Assembly (NCBI GenBank): GCA_026214975.1
Contig: JAOBSW010000888.1
Coordinates: 1-64,000 of the forward strand
DNA: 64,000 nt
Origin: Gentiana macrophylla
Taxonomy: Eukaryota; Streptophyta; Magnoliopsida; Gentianales; Gentianaceae
Direction: 5' to 3'
In this document: one piece after another, positions 46,128-57,189 of the stretch
How the letters are laid out: every line of letters starts with the position of its first letter
Position numbering within the stretch: the first letter of the stretch is position 1
Translations under genes and position numbers: made by a program
Notes under the pieces: generated by a model
Database searches by the model: none
Told to the model about the DNA's origin: nothing
What the model saw: the letters and a program-made list of their open reading frames with translations, nothing else

Positions 46128-47883
46128 TGATTGCGGTCAAGTTAAATTACTAACTCGATGCCTAAATAACCACTAGCAAGTGAACTAGGTTCAATCGCAG
46201 TATAGCTAGATAGAGTCGAGGTCGATCCCACGAGAGAATCAATTTGTGGATCCTAACTTAAATAGTCAAACAGCTTATTTCGTTTGACAAATACGGTCTA
46301 TGACCAACATAAAGTACGAGAAAAGAAAGACACACTCAAACATATAAATAACACATAAACAAATAACGTAATCAATCGCCTAATTATAACCGTGATCCTA
46401 CGGATCTAGACAATTTATATAACAAGCAAGACTTATCAACTATTAATCCGTCCATATTCATTTATAGTGGCTACGGAGTCATCCTCTTTAACTTGACTTA
46501 GCACCGGTTAGGTCACTAGATCAACGTGATGTTGTTACGTGACTTTCGCCTTTTGGTGCCTCCATCTCATATAACTCACACGCTTACGACTCTAAGGATG
46601 CCGATATTAACCGTACACCTCGTCCAGGCAACATTCCTTTGGTTAGGCGTACTTCTGAGACGATCACTCAAACTCGTCCAACTAACAATTACCAATTTAT
46701 AGTCTCATGCTAGTTTACGATCTACATTATAAGAAGGTGCGCGCAATTCCCTAATATAACCCTACCTAGATAACGCCGAAAGTCCGAAGATCAATTCATG
46801 AGCCTACCTAAGAGTTTTATACCGGTATTTCCTTTTTACACGTTTTAATTAAATCAAGTGAGTGGCGTAGCCATAGCCATACCTACCGAGATAACAGATT
46901 CAATTAAGCTAACCTAATCATAAAGGCGTGGATCGATTAACGGATGAAAACAGGCTTGCGGCTCTCGGTCGACCGAATAGGTACTCTCGGTCGATCGAGT
47001 GACACCTCTCGGTCACCCGAGAGTCGACTCCCAGCATTTACATCCCCGAACATATTTCGGCGTTTCATATACGAGTCGGATTATACAATGAATCATCGAG
47101 GACATCATATAGACTAATCTAAATACACGTAAATTAAAACACAGATTCATCCGTAGATGTTAGGTAGAGGACGTAGGGTTTGGGATCCTTATAGACAAGG
47201 TATCACCATTGCCCTAACGTCATATCCTAGATCTACATCATCTAGATATGAATACCTACTCAAACAATCAAAGCATAATTGGGAAATTGATTACTTAAAA
47301 GAAAACAAGAAGATAAACTAGGGCTTACATGTTTGCAACCCTAGCAACCTCCGCAAGCCTAAAGAATCCTTATTAGCTTATTTGTAAATATGAAATAGTA
47401 TTGGTGAATGCCTCTCAAAAAATACAAAGGGCTTGTGTTTATATAGAGCCTCAGCCGTCATAGAAAACCGACTTAAAATACCGACACTCTGAACCCTAGC
47501 CGACTCAAATAATGTGCCGAACTTCTTCTGGACTGTAGGCCCACTCGGTCGACCGAATGCACAGGCTCGGTCGACCGAGCCTTACATGCTCCTGGGCTCT
47601 TTCCTCTTTTCTCGTCTTGGGCCTCCCGAACTTGTATCGTGATCCATCAAAGCTTTTCCGAAGTCCATCCTTGTGCTCCCAAATGAGTTACTACAAATAT
47701 CACATGAAATACGATCTGTAGTATCAAATAATATAATAAAACATCATAATACATAATAATGAATCGTAACTCTCGGCATATGCAAATTAGGCGTATTACG
47801 ACTTATTATTACTCTATTATAGCTCCTTTAAACTAGAATCGGGATAAGGTCATAGAATAACGGGCACAAAATGACCGTTATCA
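46128..47883 (-). repeat. 3' LTR of the Athila-like element
   Basis: 1756 bp. In minus orientation a TATA box (CTCTATATAAACAC near 47443) lies about 100 bp downstream of a pair of TCGGTCGACCGA palindromes (47545-47556 and 47565-47580). A second cluster of the same word is at 46965-47022 (one perfect copy, one with GATC centre, one imperfect). Confidence 0.92.
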
Positions 47884-49500
47884 ACTACCCCCACTTAGCC
47901 TTTGATCGTCCCGATCAAAATATCAACAAGTTATTTCCCATGAACTACTTTCCGGTGGTCACCGTATCTCGACACAATATACTCTAATCAACTCATATCA
48001 TCTATGCTCATCAGATATCAATTATCCACTATTCATCATGAATCGATGTGTTGTGTGCATGTGCATTGAGTTTTAAACATTCGTAGCAAGATTAGAGCTT
48101 ATGCAAACTTCGTAGTCCGAACCTACCAACTTCGGTATTCCACTTTTTAAGCCTTTTAATTTTTCAAGCACCGGAATAATAAGCAAGAGCGTATCTATAG
48201 GGTTTTTGACTTGGAGACCGAGTACTACTCAAAGCCTCTTAAAGAGTTGAATATTCTTTTCATATCTTCATATTTTGAGATACTATCAATCTCAAGAAGG
48301 GCAACTTTCTAGAGCATCCTCTATCTTAGATCAAATATTAGCATCGAATATTACCACAAGCGCGAGGCTACTTTGGTAATTTACTACAAGCCCAAGTGTT
48401 TTAACATTGTCAAACACAGTTACGTCTCAAGCTTATTACTCAGCTTTTGTGGCTAGAATCTTTAGGAACACATCAGACGATAAATTTGACACTAGGTAAG
48501 CATAATCAATCATCTATGCAATGTACACATTATAATTTTACCTTTTATAACAAGCGTAGTACATCTCGATTCAATTATTGAATAAGTGAATAATAAACAA
48601 CTACTTGCAACGGACAATATGAATATCATTAAGTTTACTAATCAAGAAATCGCGAGAAGTATAAAGTGATCACACTCATGAAATATGGTTTACTTCTTAT
48701 TAGATATAATTATCAGGACTTCACAAAAGTAAATGTGATTCTAAGTTTAAAAGTTTTAATAATTTTTTTTTTTTTTTTTTTTTTTTGGTTTTATTGATTA
48801 TTTGATATATGGAATTACTCATTTGAGCTAAGTGACTTGTACCCCCCACTTAAACCATGCATTGTCCCCAATGTATAAAAACCGAAATAACATGCTCGAG
48901 AAAAGGAACTTAGCTCGGATAAGCGTGGAAGTTTGAACAAGTCGTAGGACTTATTGCGCATTCAACAGCACGTGCATTGGCTCCATAGCGAAGGTAAAAA
49001 TAATCAACGCAACACATATCTTAAACAAAGCTCGCAACTCGTTACAGGATTAGTCCAAACCGTAATAATCAGAAAAATGGGACCGTAAAAGGTATAACAA
49101 TTGCCTTAAACATTTTTAAGTCCATTAATTAATGATTACATTTCAATACATTTCAACAAGTCCAAAACATTACATAAGTTCGAATTTAGGAAACAGAGAA
49201 ACTTGCTCTATATAACACGACATACTAGTAGAAATGAATCAAAATAAAAACTCGTTAACTATAGGAAATGCCAACACCCAAATTAAAATACTTAATCCCA
49301 TCCTGGATTGAATGGTGCTAGTTGCAAATTGTTCGGTAAACCGTCAAGATCATCCTCGGGTTCCTTCTTGATCGTGGCCGTGAGCGACAAAGCGGTGGGA
49401 TGAGAACTCAAAGACAGGATAGGCATTGGTTCCACATAGGAATCGCCGCCTAACACCGGGCACTCGGCTCCTCGCAGAATGTAGTGATTAGTGAACCAAA
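47884..49500. other. Non-coding 3' internal part of the Athila-like element
   Basis: It begins with the polypurine tract (minus) and continues as mixed sequence with a 24-nt poly-T run at about 48763-48786. No ORF of interest. In complete Athila-type elements an env-like gene may lie in this zone; none is recognisable. Confidence 0.5.
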
Positions 49501-49535
49501 AGGCAAGGTATGCCGAGGCTTGAGAGCATCGTCTG

Positions 49536-50190
49536 TCATCTCTTGCGTATCAATGCCCCCACATTCACAGGCCATCCCATGTACAACCAATAAATCAAAG
49601 TGGCATGAGTGTAGTAAACCGTAGATACATGCTTAGCCGGGAAGATATTAGAACGGATAAGCCGATTAAGGCACTTATCCTCCCATCTCCTAAAGTCTGT
49701 TTCCGCAAATGTGCGGGCAACCTCCCTATAGTCCATTCTATTCTAGATAGGCTCCAACTTCCTCCAACCAAGCATCGGACCCATCAAACGTCGCCATATA
49801 CTCGGCCCGTCCTCCGAGATATCCAACCCAAAATAATCATTAATCGTGCCGGAGAAATGATAATTGGTCGATCCACGAATAATAACGACATTGGTGTCGG
49901 GTGTATACGCAAATAAGCATAAAATTCTCTTACCCAATTGACGTTGACCCGGCCCGGAAGTGCGGCGACATCACGCCATTGATAACTTTCCACCAACTCA
50001 AAAGCTCATCCCCACAATTGTCCAAATCTAGACCCCGAGCTCGATGTACGGGGCATTAACGAAATGATTAGTAAACGAAGAATATACCTCCCGACTCGCG
50101 AATTGTGGGACCCCGTTGATCATTGGAATATCGCCTTCCACGACCACAAACCGAGCGGCTCAGCATCTTCTTGGTGGCATCCTGGCGGAT
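49536..50190 (-). pseudogene. PF20167-like 'putative plant transposon protein' domain
   Basis: Minus-strand frames in order: near 50190-50070 a start MPPRR followed by ARFVVVEGDIP and FASREVYSSFTNHFVNAPYI; 49996-49784 YQWRDVAALPGRVNVNWVRE FYAYLR; 49900-49743 (other frame) FSGTINDYFGLDI and WRRLMGPMLGWRK; 49736-49536 ARTFAETDFRRWEDKCLNRL, IFPAKHVSTVYYTHATLIYW, GWPVNVGALI. The words ALPGRVNVNWVREFYA and HVSTV(Y)...LLYxLMxGxxINVG are hallmarks of a plant retroelement-linked domain of unknown function. At least two frameshifts break it. It lies between the protease and the 3' LTR, where RT would be in a full element. Confidence 0.7.
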
Positions 50191-50425
50191 AAACAATGGC
50201 AGAAGAAAGCAGCGAAAGGGCGGCCCGACTCTCGGTCGACCGAGAGCAATCACTCGGTTGACCGAGTGTGGAGAATCGACGAAGCATGACCCGGTCCTCT
50301 ACCCTTACCGTGGATCGAATCTATTGATCGAGAAAAAAAATTTCGATAGGTTTTTCAAGGTGAGTGAAAATGGTGAAATGGATGAAGATTTTGAACATTT
50401 CCATTTGATTTCTACAGGGGTTTGA

Positions 50426-50700
50426 GAAAACAAGGTGGATGGAGAATTTGGGATGAAGGAATTGGGGAATAGGAATGAGGAGAATGAAAGAGAGGATGTT
50501 GGGTTAAATAGGAAAATGGAGTTTGAAGAAATGGAATGTGATTGGTGTAGAAAAGTTGTTGGGGATTGAGGAGGTGGAAAGGTGGAATTTGAAAATTTGA
50601 ATTGGGATAATAAAGAAGTTGGGAAGAGAAAAAGGTGAATGGTTGGGAAGAGGGAAAGGTGAGTGGGGATGTGTAGAAATTAATGGTGTTGACCATTTTA
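50426..50700. repeat. G/A-rich purine tract region
   Basis: About 270 bp of the + strand is almost all purine with T (GGGAAGAGGGAAAGGTGAG, GGAATGAGGAGAATGAAAG). The Ser/Pro-rich minus ORFs here (50412-50750, 50504-50713) are composition artefacts. Confidence 0.6.
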
Positions 50701-51556
50701 ATAAATTTGACACATACCGTAAAATAACTACAATATATACTTGATGCCAAAATGTATTATTTCACTCTTACCATGCAAAGAATTTTCTAACCAATAGGTC
50801 GTCTCAAGCATAAAAGCCACCTCATTTTTATCATAAATAAATCAAACAACTGGTCTAAGCATTTGTAAGATAACATTATCATTTCCTTAATCAACAATTT
50901 TTTACAAAGATTCAATTGCGTAGCTTCACTTCACATGAAAACGATTCGAATAAAAAAATTTATTTTGCACATCCTTAACTCAACAGTCGTCGGAACATGG
51001 CAAAATAGAAAAAAAAACTTCTTATCGTTTCATGCTACTTTTATTTAGAAAAAGAAAAATAAAAATAGAGATAAAAATAATGAAGGATAGAATTAGTCTC
51101 TACATTTAAGTCGGTAGCTCGACTTCCCAAAATATCACTCTTTAAGAATTGTTCTTGACTTGCCAGGTCTTCACCCGACTAACCTTCACCGAAAAGCGTC
51201 TTGCCATTCCTTTGCACGAGTGCCTTTCCGTGGGATGTCGTCGGATTTAAAAGACAATCAAATTGTCCATCTAAAGCAGGCACCGACTTGCGGGATCGTT
51301 TGATTTCGATGAGCTTTCTTGATTTGAACTCTACGAGTTCGCCGCTTAACTCTCCTCCTCCTATCCTTAGGTTTCAAAACGAGGCTTCAAAGATCATCCT
51401 TATTAACTACAAAGTGCGGGCCGAGCGGCTCTCTATCTCGGCTTAGGATTGTAAGGACCTCTTTCTCATCTCGATCGTCAACATTGTCATCATCACACTC
51501 CTCCGAACTTGGAATCACATCCGGTTTAGAACCAACGACTTCTATAATGTTTAAAC

Positions 51557-52042
51557 TTACCGGAATAGGAACTCAGGGTTCTTTATCCCAAAAGTCTCGT
51601 AACCTTTAGCATCAAACAATGTGATCTCATGCCTAGTCATACGAATAAGAGCTCTAGAGGTATTAATAAAGGGCCTACCCAAGATAATTGGGCTATACGG
51701 ATGCTCCTCTATGTCCATTACGACCAAATCTATCTTAAACCGAAGTTGTCCGATACCAATGATCATGTTATTCATCTGTCCAGACATGATGGTTCTAGTA
51801 CTATCCGCGAATCTCACTTTTAGCGGGGTGTTTGTGGGAGTCAGAATCATATTCCTATCGCAAAGGCTTTTAGGGAAAATGTTTAAGCTCGATCCAGAGT
51901 CAATTAAAGCCAATCCCAAGTGTGCTTGTTCTAGGGTAACATCTACAAGGAATGCCCCAGGGTCATCTAACTTGGGCATTAACCGAGATTCATCTTCAAC
52001 ATATTTTGCCTCCTTAGCACAGGTGACTATAGGTCGCTCCAT
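51557..52042 (-). CDS. Retropepsin-like aspartic protease of the Athila-like element
   Basis: 161 codons, open throughout. Order: gag-like tail with RLMPKLDDPGAFLVDVTLEQ (residues 20-39), catalytic ALIDSGSSLNIFPKSL (D48-S49-G50), a flap-side stretch with TIMSGQMNNMIIGIG (84-98), and the second hallmark SPIILGRPFI (117-126). This matches the Athila gag-protease junction, where the D-T/S-G and ILGRPF words mark the active-site loop and the ILG box. Known function: processing of gag-pol. The RT that normally follows is absent. A separate short ORF encoding an acidic Ser/Asp tract lies upstream at 52050-52265 in another frame. Confidence 0.8.
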   Translation of the reverse strand: MERPIVTCAKEAKYVEDESRLMPKLDDPGAFLVDVTLEQAHLGLALIDSGSSLNIFPKSLCDRNMILTPTNTPLKVRFADSTRTIMSGQMNNMIIGIGQLRFKIDLVVMDIEEHPYSPIILGRPFINTSRALIRMTRHEITLFDAKGYETFGIKNPEFLFR

Positions 52043-52049
52043 ATCTATG

Positions 52050-52310
52050 CTACTCGTAACTGGACTTTATCTCCGACATGTAATCCATATAATCAATATA
52101 CGAATCTGAATCCGAATCCGAATCCGAAGAAATCACTTCGGGATTTAAAGCACACATACCTCTTTTTACATACGCTTCACTTGCTTCCCTTGACTTCCTG
52201 GCTTCCTGAATTCGTTCTTTCATTTTTGCTATTCTCTCCTTCAGCTTTTGCGTCATCGGCTTCATTGGTGTTGTCTTGGTTCAGAAACGTTAACATCCTC
52301 TTCCTTAACC
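52050..52310 (-). pseudogene. Gag-like coiled/acidic N-terminal remnant of the Athila-like element
   Basis: The minus ORF begins MKPMTQKLKERIAKMKERIQ (heptad-like, basic/acidic) and ends in a run of Ser-Asp (SSDSDSDSDS) and YIDYMDYMSEIK. It stops eight bases before the protease ORF and lies in a different frame, so either a frameshift split one ORF or there are two ORFs. The usual gag body is missing. Confidence 0.45.
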
Positions 52311-52681
52311 TTGGAAAATTGTTTTGATGACATATTGTTTATCACGAACAATCTTACCTGAGTGATTTAGTTCTGATTATCTGCAACATGAGAAAAACAA
52401 CAAACGGTCAATAAACTAACAGTCAGTACGATTGCTCATACTGCTGCTAGGCTTACAACCTACTGACGGGGAAAAACAGAAACGAAGGGAAAACAATGCC
52501 GTCAGATAATATAGAACAATGAAAGGGCTCGGTCGACCGAGCAGCATTGTTCGGTCGACCGAACATACAGAACATATATATATAAATATATTTTTTTTAT
52601 TTATTTTACTCACTTGTAAAAGAAAACAGAAACAAAAAACGAAATAAGCAAGTAGATCATTTAAGCAGTTGGACCATTGAT

Positions 52682-52699
52682 TCCCCGGCAACGGCGCCA
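52682..52699 (-). promoter_or_regulatory. tRNA-Asp primer-binding site
   Basis: The + strand TCCCCGGCAACGGCGCCA equals the 18 nt 3' end of plant tRNA-Asp including CCA. It lies 6 nt from the 5' LTR (52706). Minus-strand DNA synthesis would start here; it fixes the element's direction. Confidence 0.9.
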
Positions 52700-52705
52700 A
52701 AAACT

Positions 52706-54472
52706 TGATTGCGGTCAAGTTAAATTACTAACTCGATGCCTAAATAACCACCAGCAAGTGAACCAGTTCAATCGCAAAGATAGCTAGATAAGTCGAGGGT
52801 CGATCCCACAGAGAATCAATTTGTGGATCCTAACTTAAATAGTCAACCAGTTATTTCGTTTGACAAATACGGTCTATGACCAACATAAAGTACGAGAAAA
52901 GAAAGACACACTCAAACATATAAATAACACATAAACAAATAACGTAATCAACTGCCCAATTATAACCGTGATCCTCTGGATCTAGACAATTTATATAACA
53001 ATGCAAGACTTATCAACTATTAATCCGCCCATATTCATTTATAGTGGCTACGGGAGTCATCCTCTTTAACTTGACTTAGCACCGGTTAGGTCACTCACTA
53101 ATCTTTGTGATGTTGTTACGTGACTTCGCCTTTTGGTGCCTCCATCTCATATAACTCACACGCTATTACGACTCTAAGGATGCCGATATTAACCGCACAC
53201 CTCGCCCAGGCAACATTCCTTTGGTTAGGCGATTTTCTGCAAACGATCACTCAAACTCTCGTCCAACTAACAATTACCAATTTATAGTCTCATGCTAGTT
53301 TACGATCTACATATAAGAAGGTGCGCGCAATTCCCTAATATAACCCTACCTAGATAACGCTGAAAGTCCGAAGATCAATTCATGAGCCTACCTAAGAGTT
53401 TTATACCGGTATTTTCTTTTTACACGTTTTAATTAAATCAAGTGAGTGACGTAGCCATAGCCATATACCTACCGAGATAATGATTCAATTAAGCTAACCT
53501 AATCATAAAGACGTGATCGATTAACGGATGAAAAGCAAGCTTGAGCGACTTCTCTCGGTCGATCGAATAGGTACTCGGTCGATCGAGTGACACCTCTCGG
53601 TCACCCGAGAGTCGACTCCCCTGCATTTACATCCCCGAACATATTTCGGCCGTTTCATATACGAGTCGGATTATACAAATGAATCATCAGGACATCATAT
53701 AGACTAATCTAAATACACGTAAATTAAACACACAGATTCATCCGTAGATGTTAGGTAGAGGACGTAGGGTTTGGGATCCTTATAGACAAGGTATCACCAT
53801 TGCCCTAACGTCATATCCTAGATCTACATCATCTAGATATGAATACCTACTCAAACAATCAAAGCATAATTGGGAAATTGATTACTTAAAAGAAAACAAG
53901 AAGATAAACTAGGGCTTACATGTTTGCAACCCTAGCAACCTCCGCAAGCCTAAAGAATCCTTATTAGCTTATTTGTAAATATGAAATAGTATTGGTGAAT
54001 GCCTCTCAAAAAATACAAAGGGCTTGTGTTTATATAGAGCCTCAGCCGTCATAGAAAACCGACTTAAAATACCGACACTCTGAACCCTAGCCGACTCAAA
54101 TAATGTGCCGAACTTCTTCTCGATCAGAGGCCCACTCGGTCGATCGAATGCACAAAGCTCGGTCGACCGAGCCTTACATGCTCTGGGCTCTTTCCTCTTT
54201 CTCGCCTTGGGCCTCCCGAACTTGTGCGTGATCCATCAAAGCTTTTCCAAGTCCATCCTTGTGCTCCCAAATGAGTTACTACAAATATCACATGAAATAC
54301 ATCAGTAGTATCAAATAATATAATAAAACATCATAATACATAATAATGAATCGTAACTCTCGGCATATGCAAATTAGGCGTATTACGACTTATTATTACT
54401 CTATTATAGCTCCTTTAAACTAGAATCGGGGATAAAGGTCATAGAATAACGGGCACAAAATGACCGTTATCA
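52706..54472 (-). repeat. 5' LTR of the Athila-like element
   Basis: 1767 bp, paired with 46128-47883. Palindrome pair at about 54134-54148 (GATC centre) and 54157-54172 (GTCGAC centre), TATA (CTCTATATAAACAC) near 54033 on minus, and the second palindrome cluster at 53552-53610. Its right end TTATCA touches the TSD GACAG. Confidence 0.92.
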
Positions 54473-54477
54473 GACAG

Positions 54478-54824
54478 CCAAAGATGTACCAATATATATA
54501 TACTAGCTTATATATATCTTCTAATCTCTTAAATTAGTAGTAGTAATGTATATATTAGTAGGCATTATGCCATAAATAATGTAGTAAGCCGTAGTATCGT
54601 TGTAATGCTTGGGACGGTTATCGGGAGTTCGATGTTGAAGAAGTTGTTGTAATTTCCGGAGAATATGGCCTCTAAATCAAGACAGCTTGTAACCTGGTAA
54701 TATTCTAAAGTTTTATGTTTGTTGTTTTTTATTTTTCTTTATAATGTTAGTAGGCTAAATCTATAACTAGCCAAGATATGTAATTGAAATATTTTCGATC
54801 TTTTGGTAAAATGGATGATGACTA
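54478..54824 (+). mobile_element. R/U5-side continuation of the split unassigned LTR
   Basis: It continues from 46122 across the inserted Athila-like element. Contains TAGTAGTAGTAATGTATATA, a polyadenylation-friendly T/A-rich stretch and CAGCTTGTAACCTGG. No domain. The end is unclear because a second solo LTR starts at 54825. Confidence 0.4.
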
Positions 54825-56678
54825 TGTTAAAAGTAATATCGTCGGATCAATCATAGATTGACCCGATTCGCAAATGAAGTATCGGATCTAGATCTAAACG
54901 AAACAAAATACATAAATAAAAGATCTAAACCTACAAGGGGTTTAGGAGCCTACCTTTTATGGTGATTAACTCCAAGAACGATAGATCTCCAAGAACACGT
55001 ATTTTGAGAAGCCACGGCCTTCCAACGTGTGTCTCCCAGCAACACCAGGTGGATGGTGTTTCCCGCCGCCGGACCTCCTTGATATGCTACCGAAATAATC
55101 CCGAAGATTATTCCAACTCGAAACCCAAAGAACTATAGCCGAAAATTCCAAGCTATATTCTTACACTAATGGCGTGTTAATATTTTTGTGTGTCAAAAGG
55201 CTTGGAAGAACTCTCTTTATATAGGAGAGTAAAACTTAACCTCCAAGGATTAAATAATTAAGAGATAATTATTACATTAATCCTTTTTCCAAATAAAAGA
55301 TAAATAAAATAATTATCCCAAACAAATTAGGATAAATCATATTATTAACTAATATTCCATGAATTATCATTTAACAAATAAAAGATAAATCACATGTCAA
55401 ATAATTATCCAAGAAAACTAATTTCCTAATAATTATTAACCACAAAAGTGGCGCCACCTTTTATTAAAAGGTTCACACGCATTAAAACCATATTTGACCA
55501 ATTAGGTCAAAAGGTCAACACACTAATTTGGGCCGAAGTCACATACTAAAAATGTCTTTTTTAGTGTATTTAATTATTTAGTCCAACTAAACAATTAATC
55601 CACATATCAAATTAAATAGCCCAATCCACTATTTAATTATAATTGAGGTGCAACGACGAGAAACCTATATGCTATATTAGAAGCCACGTCGGGGACCATG
55701 GACCCATATTCAGATAAATTTACAATAAATCGAATAAAAATTATTCATCGATGTAATAATTATATCCAACCTATTAATTCCGGGATTACACCACCATAAA
55801 CCCAAATGAACTCTATCGAATATAGATAACTTACACTCAATTTATGAGTCGAAAGCGTTTCAATCGATATAATCATTACATACGGATAAATCCTCCATAG
55901 ATCGCCTATTCTCGAGGGAAGTCTCCGTGAACCCGACTCAGAATATCTTATCCTTATTCACCATTAACCCCCCAGTGATCAATTAGTTCACATATCTGAC
56001 TAGTAGCTAATTAGTCTAAATATGAACTTGGCCGATCGATCATTTTCTCGGGGCTAACAAATAAGGGATCGTCTCTCTCTACTTCCGCAGGAAGGAATGG
56101 ATTCCATATCTGTGATAGCACAGACTACTCACTCATCCCAGAATAGAGCCAATGAGAAGTGTTGGACCACATACTTCGAAGTGATTCTTACTAACACATC
56201 AAACTCTACCCTAGTTTAAGCAGTCGTCTGTGATCACCTCAGGATTGAGATTAATCCATATATGATCATCTTGTGATTCGATAAGACTTCTCGAATACGG
56301 AATGTATCGAGAACTCAAATCAAATCGGTCCAATTCTATATGATTATCATCATATATAAATGCCCCACTAGGTACCCTATTACCGACAGTCCGGATAAGA
56401 ATTGTCACACCTAAAGTGTTCGGGCGCATTATTAGCAAATTAATCATGAGACCCATACTCAGATTAATCGCGCACGGACTAAGTTAATTTTAAGTACATC
56501 TCACTAACTCAATCCTCTTGTGTATAGCCATACACCGAAAGTTATGTGATTACATAAACGAGGTACTTAGGGTTTTGGTGAGTGTCTTAATTATAAGCAC
56601 ACATGCATATAATAAGATGAATTATTAATTTTGTCCAAAAACAATTATATAATTGTCTTTCGGGCACTACACCTAACA
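54825..56678 (-). mobile_element. Solo LTR of family 'GH', copy G2
   Basis: 1854 bp, TGTTAGGTGTAGTGCCC (56678) to ATTACTTTTAACA (54825) on minus. A perfect 5-bp TSD GACTA lies at 54820-54824 and 56679-56683. The family matches G1 (inverted) and the interrupted LTR H (inverted) that ends in a tRNA-Met primer site. On minus there is a TATA-like word (TATATAAAGAGAG near 55215) followed by an R region with CCTGGTGTTGC. Confidence 0.88.
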
Positions 56679-56683
56679 GACTA

Positions 56684-57189
56684 TAACTAAAATTGATTAA
56701 AATTGAATTTGATGAATCTTTTTCTACTTTAAATGTATTGAAAATATTCGTATTGACGTAATTAACCAATATGAATCGCACCATAACCTAATGACGAACT
56801 AAACGGTGAAGTTAGGATATGAGAAAAAGGTAGAAAAACCGGAGGGTAAAAATGGCCGAGTGAAAACGTGACAACGGAATCCTATTTCCTACCCGGGGGT
56901 AGAATTGTTTTATCTTTTGAAAAGAGAAACACTTCTTGAAATTATCTCAGTACTCGAGATCTAATTACGTTAATTCACCCGCTCGATCAAGATCCTTAAC
57001 ATTGACCGCATGACAAACGGAGTACCCAATCTTTTGGATGACATTGGACGCTTGATTAGAAATATATGCAGATTCCGACGCCGTGTGAGAGTGAATCGTT
57101 GAAGTGAGGAGTGCACCGCTTCACATATTCAATTGGACCTAATAAAAAGGAAGAACGAGCACATCCATTAAACTAAAAAGATTGAATAA
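56684..57189. other. Non-coding flank between LTR G2 and LTR H
   Basis: Joined to 54820 before G2 inserted (GACTATAACTAAAATTG). Carries no recognised gene. It is probably internal sequence of the older unassigned retroelement. Confidence 0.4.

Larger units (their letters stand above)
46128..54472 (-). mobile_element. Complete non-autonomous LTR retrotransposon, Athila/Calypso-like
   Basis: An 8345-bp element with LTRs 46128-47883 and 52706-54472 (TGATTGCGGTCAAG...CGTTATCA) and a perfect TSD GACAG (46123-46127 and 54473-54477). The primer site, 18 nt matching the tRNA-Asp 3' end, sets the orientation as minus; it is used by Athila/Tat-type Ty3/gypsy elements. The polypurine tract (AAGTGGGGGTAGT) lies beside the 3' LTR at 47884-47900. 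The internal 4.8 kb encodes a retropepsin-like protein and a PF20167-like domain but no reverse transcriptase, RNase H or integrase, so it must rely on a partner element. The distal ~490 bp of the two LTRs are nearly identical, while the rest differs by many small indels. Confidence 0.92.

Noticed and set aside
50412..50750. Ser/Pro/Phe-rich minus ORFs
   Set aside because: Purine-tract artefact inside the Athila-like element.
51621..52109. 162-codon + ORF opposite the protease
   Set aside because: Antisense of a clear retropepsin-like ORF; no domain of its own.
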